Shown: positions 28,336-36,020 of the stretch, in pieces
Layout: every line of letters starts with the position of its first letter
Position numbering within the stretch: the first letter of the stretch is position 1
DNA from: Deltaproteobacteria bacterium
Lineage (GTDB): Bacteria > Myxococcota_A > Polyangia > JAAYKL01
Direction: 5' to 3'
Assembly (NCBI GenBank): GCA_016935665.1
Contig: JAFGQN010000193.1
Span: forward strand, 1 to 57,596
Length of the DNA stretch: 57,596 nucleotides
Made by a program: the position numbers and the translations under genes
Notes under the pieces: model-generated
Seen by the model: the letters and a program-made list of their open reading frames with translations, nothing else
What the model was told of the DNA's origin: nothing
Databases searched by the model: none

Positions 28336-29115
28336 TTACTCTCCAGCGCCAATGAGTTTCACATAGGGATGACCACCCGCAGGCACCATCACACGTCTGG
28401 TGACGTCCACTGCGTTGGTCGGCGCCCCGTCTCCAGCGGGACAGGCAGCTGTACCGGAATCAAACCGGTTGAACCGAATATCGGCGCCACTCATCCAGGT
28501 TTTTTTATCCGATGACGGGGTGGCGCCCAACCACCCCACACACGCCCTTTCCCAAACTGCCGTGGTATCCACATCTGTGCCGTCAGTGCAGTCGGTATTT
28601 CCCACCATCCGCTCTCGAATCCACAACTGCCCCGTCCCATTATAGCAAAGCGCGATTGACATGCCCGAGGCGGGTTGTCTCACTACACATGCGCTACCCG
28701 CAACAAGTGCCACGCGAACATCACACATGGCCACACCCGCGTCCACAAATTCGTCAGTAGCCAGATACACTTTTGAATGGATGGGATCGGCAGGTTCCAG
28801 CGTCGCATCAACGCCATCATTCTCTTTAAGGTCGAAGCATCGTTTGCGCACGTTGTCGCTGCAGTCCGCGCCATCCAGCAGATTCACCCACATGGCGTTG
28901 TTTCGAATCTCAACCACAACCGCCTGGCGGCTTTTCATTGCCAATGCTCTGGCATCCGCAATGGTCCGCTGCACCAGATTGGTGGCATCAGAAAGCCTGT
29001 TGCGGCGCTTGATTTCGGTCAGTTTGGGAACTGTGACGGCAGCTAGAATAGCTATCAACAACACGGTTATCATGAGTTCGATAAGTGTATACCCTCGATT
29101 ATACGCTTTTTTCAT
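28336..29115 (-). CDS. fimT: FimT/GspH-type pseudopilin
   Basis: A 259-residue pseudopilin and first gene of the pilus operon. The prepilin motif is NRGYTLIELMITVLLIAILA, followed by AVTVPKLTEIKRRNRLSDAT and LVQRTIADARALAMKSRQAV, typical of GspH/FimT. The C-terminal head has several Cys (DCSDNVRKRCFD; SACVVRQPASG). I chose the ATG at 29115, which has AGGAGC upstream. The open frame continues to 29271 without family resemblance. Confidence 0.88.
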   Translation of the reverse strand: MKKAYNRGYTLIELMITVLLIAILAAVTVPKLTEIKRRNRLSDATNLVQRTIADARALAMKSRQAVVVEIRNNAMWVNLLDGADCSDNVRKRCFDLKENDGVDATLEPADPIHSKVYLATDEFVDAGVAMCDVRVALVAGSACVVRQPASGMSIALCYNGTGQLWIRERMVGNTDCTDGTDVDTTAVWERACVGWLGATPSSDKKTWMSGADIRFNRFDSGTAACPAGDGAPTNAVDVTRRVMVPAGGHPYVKLIGAGE

Positions 29116-29339
29116 TGTTAAAAAATGCTCCTGCAAACGCCAGAATTCCAAAAATGCAATAATTATACCGCAGTGTCGTGAAAGGTACATCCGATGTGGC
29201 TGAGATAAAATTGTCGGCGAAGACACAGCGATAATTTCTTTTAAATCTCTCGATTCATGACTATAAGGCATTTAAAAAGACATGCGAATTTTATGCAGTT
29301 TTTTCATCACTACGCAACTTTTTCATAGCAGGAGACGAT

Positions 29340-30344
29340 ATGTCCAATACCACTAAAATCGCCGCCGCCGCCGGGCTATCACTGATCCTTGGATGCGGCC
29401 AGGCCAAAGATGCATCCAGGCAGCCCGACGCTAAAAACAACAAACCGAATATTCCCGCGAATGTGGAAAAAACACCCGAAGCACCGGCGTTCGACGCCTC
29501 GAATATCACGTTCAAGGGACCGGGGCTGGTCCTTCAAAAGGCGTTTGACGACTGGAAAATCGCCAGCGCACCCAGGTATTTCGGCGCGGACAATCTGTAT
29601 GATTTGATAAATGGCGGCTCAGAAATCTTTGTCGCTTACGGATTTTTGCAAATCGTTACCACCGACTACAAACACAGCGCACACCCCAGCATCACCATCA
29701 CTGCCGAGGTGTACGACATGAACACACCGCTCGGGGCGTTTGGGCGCATATCCAAATACCTCGAAAATCTAGCTTCACCCAGGGACGCCGGCAAAGGGCT
29801 GTCCAGCGCCATGGAATCAGTGGGCATTCTGGGGGATGGCGATTTGATATTCTGGAAAGACAAATACATTGTACACCTTATGCTGATGGACGAGGACCCC
29901 GAAGCCACGCCCGACAGCATTGCGGCGTTCTCCAGCAAGGTTATTCCCAAAATGGGAGAGGCGATATTCTCAAACATCAAGGAAAACGGAACCATTGATA
30001 TGGTTTCGGTTTTTCCGACCGGCCACCTTGTGCCGCGTACAGAAGGGTACTTTTACGATTTCGAAGCAGGCGATGTTAAAACCAAAGCGTTCACCGCCAG
30101 ATATAAAAAAGACGATATTGAATGGACGCTCTTCGTGACGGCCCCCGAAAAACCCGCGGCGGAGAATGCCGCTTTAATGAAAGCCGCCAAAGGCACAACC
30201 GATGTTATGGATATTCGTCAGCTTAAAGAGCACGTATTCGGCGCAACTTTCAGTGGTGATAAAAAACCGGATAGTAATCTTATCAAAGCGCAATTGGACG
30301 AACTGCAGGGGGCACTGAGCGCAAAGAACGTCAAGGATCTGTAG
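29340..30344 (+). CDS. DUF6599-like lipoprotein
   Basis: A 334-residue lipoprotein with a lipobox (GLSLILGCGQA, Cys at about 19). After a disordered Lys/Pro/Asn linker, the mature domain contains YFGADNLYDLINGGSEIFVA, then YGFLQIVTTDYK. This resembles the DUF6599 family, in which a conserved Tyr-Ile-Asn-Gly-Ala-Glu segment is usual. The family has no assigned function. It is divergent from the pilus operon with a 224-bp shared upstream region, and CAGGAGACG precedes its start. Confidence 0.7.
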   Translation: MSNTTKIAAAAGLSLILGCGQAKDASRQPDAKNNKPNIPANVEKTPEAPAFDASNITFKGPGLVLQKAFDDWKIASAPRYFGADNLYDLINGGSEIFVAYGFLQIVTTDYKHSAHPSITITAEVYDMNTPLGAFGRISKYLENLASPRDAGKGLSSAMESVGILGDGDLIFWKDKYIVHLMLMDEDPEATPDSIAAFSSKVIPKMGEAIFSNIKENGTIDMVSVFPTGHLVPRTEGYFYDFEAGDVKTKAFTARYKKDDIEWTLFVTAPEKPAAENAALMKAAKGTTDVMDIRQLKEHVFGATFSGDKKPDSNLIKAQLDELQGALSAKNVKDL

Positions 30345-30449
30345 GCACTATCAAAATCGCGCCATCGCTGAAATGGCATAAAATTGAAAATCCAATTCCA
30401 TCTGGCATTACCGCACCATGACCCAATTTATCGTCCATGTGGAACCGAG

Positions 30450-30854
30450 CTAATGACTTATAAGATAAGCGATGATTCCGGCAAGTGACAACATCGCCAC
30501 TGCCACCATATGATACCGGATACTGTCTGACTTGCGTTTCAACCGCTGTGTATTAATAAAGAGGCCTATTAAAGATAGGAAAAAACCAAATATGCACAAC
30601 CCAAACAGATACCTTAAAATCAGCGGCGACCAGTAAGTTTTCAGGGGCAGTCCCCTATACATGGAGTGAAAAGAGTCCGGTTTCGCTTCCGCCAGAAGTA
30701 CCGCTGCGACGATCACAACTGCCGTATTCACATACCCCATCACCGTCAGGATCATTAAAAAAGCATCTTTTCCCCGCCGTCGCTCATTCCGCTTCGTTCG
30801 TGGGCGCCAGATTCGAGGAGGAGGCTGGGGTGTCATTTTGGGATAAAAGGCCAT
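30450..30854 (-). CDS. Small hypothetical membrane protein
   Basis: A 134-residue protein with a basic Pro/Arg N-terminus (MTPQPPPRIWRPRTKRNERR) and three hydrophobic helices: FLMILTVMGYVNTAVVIVAA, LRYLFGLCIFGFFLSLIGLF and MVAVAMLSLAGIIAYLIS. By the positive-inside rule the N-terminus is cytoplasmic. No family recognised. It stands 54 bp downstream of the carbohydrate-binding lipoprotein gene and could be the last gene of that operon. Confidence 0.6.
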   Translation of the reverse strand: MAFYPKMTPQPPPRIWRPRTKRNERRRGKDAFLMILTVMGYVNTAVVIVAAVLLAEAKPDSFHSMYRGLPLKTYWSPLILRYLFGLCIFGFFLSLIGLFINTQRLKRKSDSIRYHMVAVAMLSLAGIIAYLISH

Positions 30855-30908
30855 ACCCCTATTTTACCCCGTTTTTGTCCTGCTGCATGCGTTGGAATTT
30901 GCCTTGTT

Positions 30909-31751
30909 CTACTGCGATTTCAATGCATTGGGATCATACGTTTTACTGGTTGTTAATATGATTTGGTCAACCTCCAAACCCGCCTCACGCATATACAACT
31001 CAAAAGTGATGATGCCCACTTCGGGAATATCAAGCACGGCGCAGGAATCATTCATCAGGTATCGAATATAATACCATTGTCCTGTAATGCTTTGTTCATG
31101 ATCCCGAAAAGCCAACGCTGATCCAGATGCAATGTGGCCATCTCTGCCATACCATACCGAATCATCACTGCGGCCAGTGTGCGCTGCCCGAACCCAGATG
31201 TACACTGGCTCTGCCTTGACCATCCGAATGGTATATTGCAACACCGGTGCATTTGTCTCGGCAAATACGAGGTCGGCATTGTCTTTGTAACCAATACCCG
31301 ACGGCGTGGCTTTCATCGCACCATGACCTGAATATGCCGCAATATCATATGAGGCTTCCCATGTGCTGCCATCATTACCACTGCGCACATTGGAATAATC
31401 CTCGGCTTCAATAACAACCAGCCCCATCTCCCCAGACGATTGCGTAAAGTCTTCAACATCACTGAAATCCGTCCCCTTTTCGGAATCGTCTTCCGTCCCC
31501 TTTTCGGAATCGTCTTCCGGTGTATCCGAAGCCGTATCGAAATCAGAAAGGTAACTATCCGAGTCCCCGGTATCTTCATCGTCACTGGAATTGGAATCAA
31601 CAGCCTCCGCATTCGAACTGGTATCTCCCACACCAATCGGCTTCTCGTCACTTATCACTTTACTGTCTGTGTCCAGCTCTAAAGACGGCACATCCACCAC
31701 ACAGCCGCACACCATCATCGCTACGGCAAGAAGAATTACGGCCCCCCTCAT
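30909..31751 (-). CDS. Lipoprotein with Asp/Ser-rich stalk and carbohydrate-binding-like domain
   Basis: A 280-residue lipoprotein. The signal peptide ends in a lipobox (AVAMMVCGCVVD). Residues 22-105 are a disordered Asp/Ser/Thr/Glu stalk that includes an exact duplicated 24-bp unit (EDDSEKGT twice). The C-terminal domain (about 110-275) starts VVIEAEDYSNVRSGNDGSTW and has a jelly-roll-like pattern with YIWVRAAHTGRSDDSVWYG. This resembles CBM6/CBM35-type and related glycan-binding modules. No catalytic domain is present. Its ATG shares one base with the stop of the TPR-PEGA gene (TAATG), so it is translationally coupled to a kinase operon. Confidence 0.75.
   Translation of the reverse strand: MRGAVILLAVAMMVCGCVVDVPSLELDTDSKVISDEKPIGVGDTSSNAEAVDSNSSDDEDTGDSDSYLSDFDTASDTPEDDSEKGTEDDSEKGTDFSDVEDFTQSSGEMGLVVIEAEDYSNVRSGNDGSTWEASYDIAAYSGHGAMKATPSGIGYKDNADLVFAETNAPVLQYTIRMVKAEPVYIWVRAAHTGRSDDSVWYGRDGHIASGSALAFRDHEQSITGQWYYIRYLMNDSCAVLDIPEVGIITFELYMREAGLEVDQIILTTSKTYDPNALKSQ
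31471..31518. repeat. Tandem 24-bp repeat inside the lipoprotein stalk
   Basis: Two exact, adjacent 24-bp copies (31471-31494 and 31495-31518) encode two eight-residue units in the Asp/Ser stalk of the lipoprotein. Since the unit is a multiple of three, copy-number change would lengthen or shorten the stalk without breaking the frame. Confidence 0.85.
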
Positions 31752-32797
31752 TAAAACCTCCCCTGCACGCCGATTGTGCTGCGAACGTCCAAAGACACAT
31801 GCAATCGTCGTGCATTCCGTCTACGCAATCGATTGTCGATAATCTTCATTGTCACAGCGCCCGCGGCCAGCAGAGAGGTGACGCCAATAAAAATATTCGT
31901 CATTTTTTTATTGTGAAGCGTTTTGTCGCGCAGTGCCGCGTCTGTGTAATCCGAATCGGTGTAATCAGATTTTGCATTCATTGTTTTCACTCCATAAATC
32001 GCCGTCACAACAAAGCTGGCCATCGCCGCGCCCAATAGTGAATAAAAAGAAATCCGCAATCCTGATGAAGACCACTTCGGGCCAGTTGTGTCCCAGGGAA
32101 GAGTCCCATCAATCGCTTCAGGGGTGTGTGATTCGTTCCCTTTCGATGAAGTAGTTCGTTGAACGGACTCTGCCGACACGAGGGGACCGTGAACGCCGGC
32201 AACAGAAAAGCGCGCGTTGGTGACAGCTCCCGCTTCAACGCGATACTGACGATTCACCATCTGTTGCTTATCCCCACTCACCGTCACGGTATAGTTTCCA
32301 GGAGTCATAAGAACAACCGTTTTCCCGTTGACGGTGCGTCCTTTCTGAACGCCATCCACTTCAACATTACAGTCACCGGGGTGGCAGGAAATGTGAATTT
32401 CTCCCACCAGCATCTTTAACATGGCCAATCGACTGCGCACATCGGCGATGGTCTTTGGATCTTTTTTACAATCCATAGCCAGGTATTTATTATAAATCGC
32501 AATGGCTCGGACGTGTTCTCTCGCATACTCATAACTGTACCCCACATTCACCAGCGCTGCGGGGTGGGGCGCGAGATCATGCGCACGCTGGAACGCAGCT
32601 GCAGCGTCCATATATGCCCCCTCATCGAAAAGACGTTCTCCTCTGGCGAACATCTTTTTTGCAGTCTCCACATCGCTGGCATCGTCAAATTCCACCGACT
32701 CTTTTGAGGGAATATCCGCACAGCGCGCATCTTCCACAACAACTGAAACGAACAGTGTTACCAAAACGACATGACACACTAAAATACGAAACATCAA
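31751..32797 (-). CDS. Exported TPR and PEGA-domain membrane protein
   Basis: A 348-residue protein with a signal peptide (RILVCHVVLVTLFVSVVVED). A TPR-type helical region (about 44-115: AKKMFARGERLFDEGAYMDA; PHPAALVNVGYSYEYARE) is followed by a PEGA-like domain (about 130-200: GEIHISCHPGDCNVEVDGVQ; TVVLMTPGNYTVTVSG). Two membrane segments come near the C-terminus (ISFYSLLGAAMASFVVTAIY; IFIGVTSLLAAGAVTM). It overlaps the upstream kinase gene by four bases (ATGA) and the downstream lipoprotein gene by one. It is probably a periplasmic adaptor of the kinase. Confidence 0.78.
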   Translation of the reverse strand: MMFRILVCHVVLVTLFVSVVVEDARCADIPSKESVEFDDASDVETAKKMFARGERLFDEGAYMDAAAAFQRAHDLAPHPAALVNVGYSYEYAREHVRAIAIYNKYLAMDCKKDPKTIADVRSRLAMLKMLVGEIHISCHPGDCNVEVDGVQKGRTVNGKTVVLMTPGNYTVTVSGDKQQMVNRQYRVEAGAVTNARFSVAGVHGPLVSAESVQRTTSSKGNESHTPEAIDGTLPWDTTGPKWSSSGLRISFYSLLGAAMASFVVTAIYGVKTMNAKSDYTDSDYTDAALRDKTLHNKKMTNIFIGVTSLLAAGAVTMKIIDNRLRRRNARRLHVSLDVRSTIGVQGRF

Positions 32798-34515
32798 TAC
32801 GGATTCCTGTTTAAAACCTGTTTGGTTTGGCTTTTGCCGCTTTTATTCCGGGCTTTTCTTTTTATGGGAGCGGGCATCTTCGATTGCGCTCCGTCGCTTG
32901 TTATTTGATTGGATGTCGAAATCGAACTGCGAGATAATTTGATTTCCAAAGTCTCGCCTTTTTGAGCACGGACTGTATATTTTGCGGTCACATACCCAGA
33001 TGCGCGGGCCTCGACTTCGTATTGTTGCCCGTCATTGGGAAGTCGAAATGCATTCGACGCCACCTCAATCGGAGCGCCTTCCAGTAACAATTCTGTTTCT
33101 GCGGGTTGAAGCGTTACGGGAATGCGAACAACATTCGAAACGCCGCTCGCGTCTCTGTTTTTCGCATCATGCACTGTTTTCCCCATTTGAGAGAATTTAA
33201 TATTGGCGTTTTTTTCTGTTGCAACGCCATCTTCTCCGACACGCTGCACTCCCGTCTCAGGAGACGCAACGGGGTGGCTGCGTCCCCCGTCACTCCCGAC
33301 AAAACCCAATCCATATAGCAACGCCGCTGCCAAACAAAAGACCAGGAAAGCGCCCCCCCCCCATGTCCACATTTTCCATTTTCCACCCGCGACACGCAAC
33401 TGTTTGCTGGTTGGCCGACACAGCACCGTTGTCGACAATTTGGTGACATGATCTGTGGAGCGCGTCAGATAAACAACGTTGTCGTCCGTCGCGACGTCCA
33501 CTTCAACCTGCTGCTGTTTTTGCTTAAATTCCAAAACCTGTTTTTGATGGCTTTCCCGCTCTTCCGCAAACAGAGACTGCATCAAAGGGCCCAACTCCGA
33601 AGCGCCGAATTTCTCACCTGAAGCAGAAATATATTCACGAAGCGCGGTTTCCAGCTCCGACGCCTGCTGATATCTTTCTTTTGGCGAGACCGCCATCGCT
33701 TTGAGAATAATGCATTCAAAATGGCCATCAACCGTTGGTGATAATTTCGATGGGCGCGTCATGTCGCACGTGAGTGTTTTTTTGAGCCGTTCCGCCTCAC
33801 TCTTTCCAGGGAACGGATGTTTTCCAGTGGCGAAGAGATACAAAATCACTCCGAGGGAAAAAATATCTGCCCGACAATCCAGAGGCTCCCCTTTGATTTG
33901 CTCAGGCGAAATGTATCCTATTTTACCTTTCAAATTCCCAGGACTTGTATGCGAAAGTCGATTTTCAGCAAACGCCACGCCAAAATCGATGAGTTTTACC
34001 CATCCATTATACGAAATCAGAATGTTGCTGGGAGAAATGTCCCGATGTACCAGATGCAACGGAGTGCCTTCGTCATCAGTTAAATCATGCACGAATTGAA
34101 GCCCCTGGCATACTTCCGCACAAATCCAGGCTGCCTGAGTGCAGGGAAGCATTATCTCTCGCCGTTTACTCTCTCCAAGCAAATGTCGCAGGCTGTTTCC
34201 ATCCACAAACTCGGCGGCAATAAACAATTGTCCGCGATCCTCCACAATTTCGTATATCTCACCAATATTGGGATGATGAATTCTGGCGGCAATTCGCGCC
34301 TCGTCCAGAAACATATCAACAAATTCCCGTTGCGTGGAAAGATGGGAGTGGATCAGTTTCAGAGTAACAAGCTTTTCAAATCCAGCCATGCCGGACAATC
34401 GGCCCACATATACATTGGCCATTCCACCAACGGCCAAAGGATAAATCACGTCGTATCGGCCAACGCGCTGTCGTTCAAAAGGAGGTGGTGCTTCAGTCTT
34501 GATTTTACGTATCAT
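32794..34515 (-). CDS. Hanks-type serine/threonine kinase with periplasmic PEGA domain
   Basis: A 573-residue membrane kinase. The N-terminal kinase domain (about 20-290) has the Gly-rich loop AVGGMANVYVG, the ATP-binding Lys in VTLKLI, the catalytic loop HRDISPSNILI, the Mg loop IDFGVAF and the APE-region equivalent YISPEQIKGEPLDCRADIFS. The HRDISPSN variant (Ser for the usual Lys) is frequent in myxobacterial kinases. After a linker comes one transmembrane helix (GAFLVFCLAAALLYGLGFVG). Outside it a PEGA-like domain (about 475-545: VTLQPAETELLLEGAPIEVA) and a basic tail follow. It is the first gene of a coupled three-gene operon with a TPR-PEGA protein and a glycan-binding-like lipoprotein. 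Confidence 0.92.
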   Translation of the reverse strand: MIRKIKTEAPPPFERQRVGRYDVIYPLAVGGMANVYVGRLSGMAGFEKLVTLKLIHSHLSTQREFVDMFLDEARIAARIHHPNIGEIYEIVEDRGQLFIAAEFVDGNSLRHLLGESKRREIMLPCTQAAWICAEVCQGLQFVHDLTDDEGTPLHLVHRDISPSNILISYNGWVKLIDFGVAFAENRLSHTSPGNLKGKIGYISPEQIKGEPLDCRADIFSLGVILYLFATGKHPFPGKSEAERLKKTLTCDMTRPSKLSPTVDGHFECIILKAMAVSPKERYQQASELETALREYISASGEKFGASELGPLMQSLFAEERESHQKQVLEFKQKQQQVEVDVATDDNVVYLTRSTDHVTKLSTTVLCRPTSKQLRVAGGKWKMWTWGGGAFLVFCLAAALLYGLGFVGSDGGRSHPVASPETGVQRVGEDGVATEKNANIKFSQMGKTVHDAKNRDASGVSNVVRIPVTLQPAETELLLEGAPIEVASNAFRLPNDGQQYEVEARASGYVTAKYTVRAQKGETLEIKLSRSSISTSNQITSDGAQSKMPAPIKRKARNKSGKSQTKQVLNRNPY

Positions 34516-35263
34516 TTTTGGTTTCCCCCTTTTTGCGTTCCAGATATTCGCATGTTTATTGCCGGGTTCCAGATACAGTTAGACACTCACAGAACAATCC
34601 ACTGTCACTGAGTCATATTCACATCGATTTAGTAAAGTCGCCTAACTTTCAAGTTCCGCAAACTCGACAATAAGGGCAATGTTTTTCAAAAAATGATTTC
34701 GCTCGGCAGTATTTCTCTTAAGGCGCGCAAGACCCCGAGTCATGCTCAATTGGGAGGCAACATTTTTTTTTGACCACATCGCGAAAATCAACATCAATTA
34801 CTCCCATTATACAAAGCAATCTGTGGCGAACCAATGGACTGCCTGTTTTAATAATCCACTGACCAGGTTTTAGTATCGCATAAGCTTATTTAAGTTGTAT
34901 TACCAGGTTACCGCAAACACATACCCGACTGCAAGTATAAATCCCATTCAAGACATCCAAATACTGCCAAACCCCACCTGTGAAAACAGTAACAACTATC
35001 AGCTATGGCATGTATGGAATACAGGGACACAACACACTGATTTCATGAAAATCCCAGTGATGTCACGCGTACATATCCGTTTCTGATCACGCTGAATCGA
35101 ATCCCGCAACATTGACGAAATGCACGGCGAAACGGCTCCCTCTCGGCAGCAATTGCATGTCTGTTTTTTTTTGCGCAATCACGCAAGCGTCATTGGAAAC
35201 AGTTGCATTCCCTCGTGAACGACGTATTTTTTTTTAAAACCTTCTATTGGAAGTGGGTGCACA
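34516..35263. other. 748-bp divergent intergenic region
   Basis: This AT-richer gap separates the kinase operon (minus) from the exported Pcm gene (plus) and must hold both promoters. I see no convincing gene, tRNA or riboswitch. Several T-runs occur, and GGAAGTGGGTGC just before 35264 is the ribosome site of the Pcm gene. Short open frames inside lack starts or coding character. Confidence 0.5.
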
Positions 35264-36007
35264 ATGCCCAGTGCTCGCAGAACCGCGATGGTCGCAATGG
35301 CGCTTGTTATTGTGGGACAGATAACACTGACGTGCAAAGAGAATCGCCGCAATCGCGTCAATGGAGAAGAGGACAACTTGACACAGAAAAGAAATGACAT
35401 GGTGGACACCCAGCTGGCGGGTCGTGACATCATGGACGCTAAAGTGCTTCAGGCAATGAGAACTGTGCCACGGCATGCGTTTGTATCGGATTCATTGCAG
35501 AATCAGGCATATGCGGACTGGCCGCTTCCAATTGGTTATCAGCAAACCATCAGTCAGCCCTATATTGTTGCCTTCATGACGGAGGCCCTCGCTGTTCGGT
35601 CCGGGCACAAAGTTCTGGAGGTGGGCACTGGTTCGGGTTACCAGGCGGCTGTTCTGGCGGAACTTGGCGCGGAGGTTTACACCATTGAGATTATTCCCGA
35701 ACTGGGTAAACACGCCGCGGAAACATTGAAACAGCTGGGATACAACGTGCATTCCAGAGTTGGTGATGGTTGCAACGGCTGGCCGGAAGCGGCGCCTTTC
35801 GATGGAATACTGGTGACAGCCGCGCCGGAATTCGTCCCCGCACCGCTAATCGAGCAGCTAAAAGAGGGTGGACGTCTGGTGATTCCGGTGGGTCGGTATG
35901 AACAAACACTGAAAGTGCTGCAGAAGAAAAATGGTCAATTATCACCCCTTGGATCATTGCCGGTCCGTTTTGTACCAATGACAGGTAAAATCCAGGACCG
36001 CAAATAA
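35264..36007 (+). CDS. pcm: Protein-L-isoaspartate O-methyltransferase with export signal
   Basis: A 247-residue enzyme that methylates L-isoaspartyl residues in damaged proteins. The methyltransferase core is complete: MRTVPRHAFVSDSLQNQAYA, PIGYQQTISQPYIVAFMTEA, and the SAM-binding loop VLEVGTGSGYQAAVLAELG. It then has FDGILVTAAPEFVP and GGRLVIPVGR. Unusually the N-terminus carries a basic start and hydrophobic stretch (RRTAMVAMALVIVGQITLTC) before the enzyme, so it may be exported or lipid-anchored (the lipobox is imperfect, LTC). GGAAGTGGG precedes the ATG at 35264. An internal start at the MVDTQLAG methionine would give the ordinary cytoplasmic enzyme. Confidence 0.9.
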   Translation: MPSARRTAMVAMALVIVGQITLTCKENRRNRVNGEEDNLTQKRNDMVDTQLAGRDIMDAKVLQAMRTVPRHAFVSDSLQNQAYADWPLPIGYQQTISQPYIVAFMTEALAVRSGHKVLEVGTGSGYQAAVLAELGAEVYTIEIIPELGKHAAETLKQLGYNVHSRVGDGCNGWPEAAPFDGILVTAAPEFVPAPLIEQLKEGGRLVIPVGRYEQTLKVLQKKNGQLSPLGSLPVRFVPMTGKIQDRK

Positions 36008-36020
36008 TGGCGACTGAACC

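Noticed and set aside
32794-34515. Loss of the catalytic Lys in HRDISPSN as evidence of a dead kinase
   Set aside because: The Ser variant is common in myxobacterial kinases with otherwise complete motifs, so it does not by itself show inactivity.
34516-35263. tRNA or riboswitch in the large divergent gap
   Set aside because: I looked for TTCGA-type T-arms and known aptamer cores and found none with matching arms.
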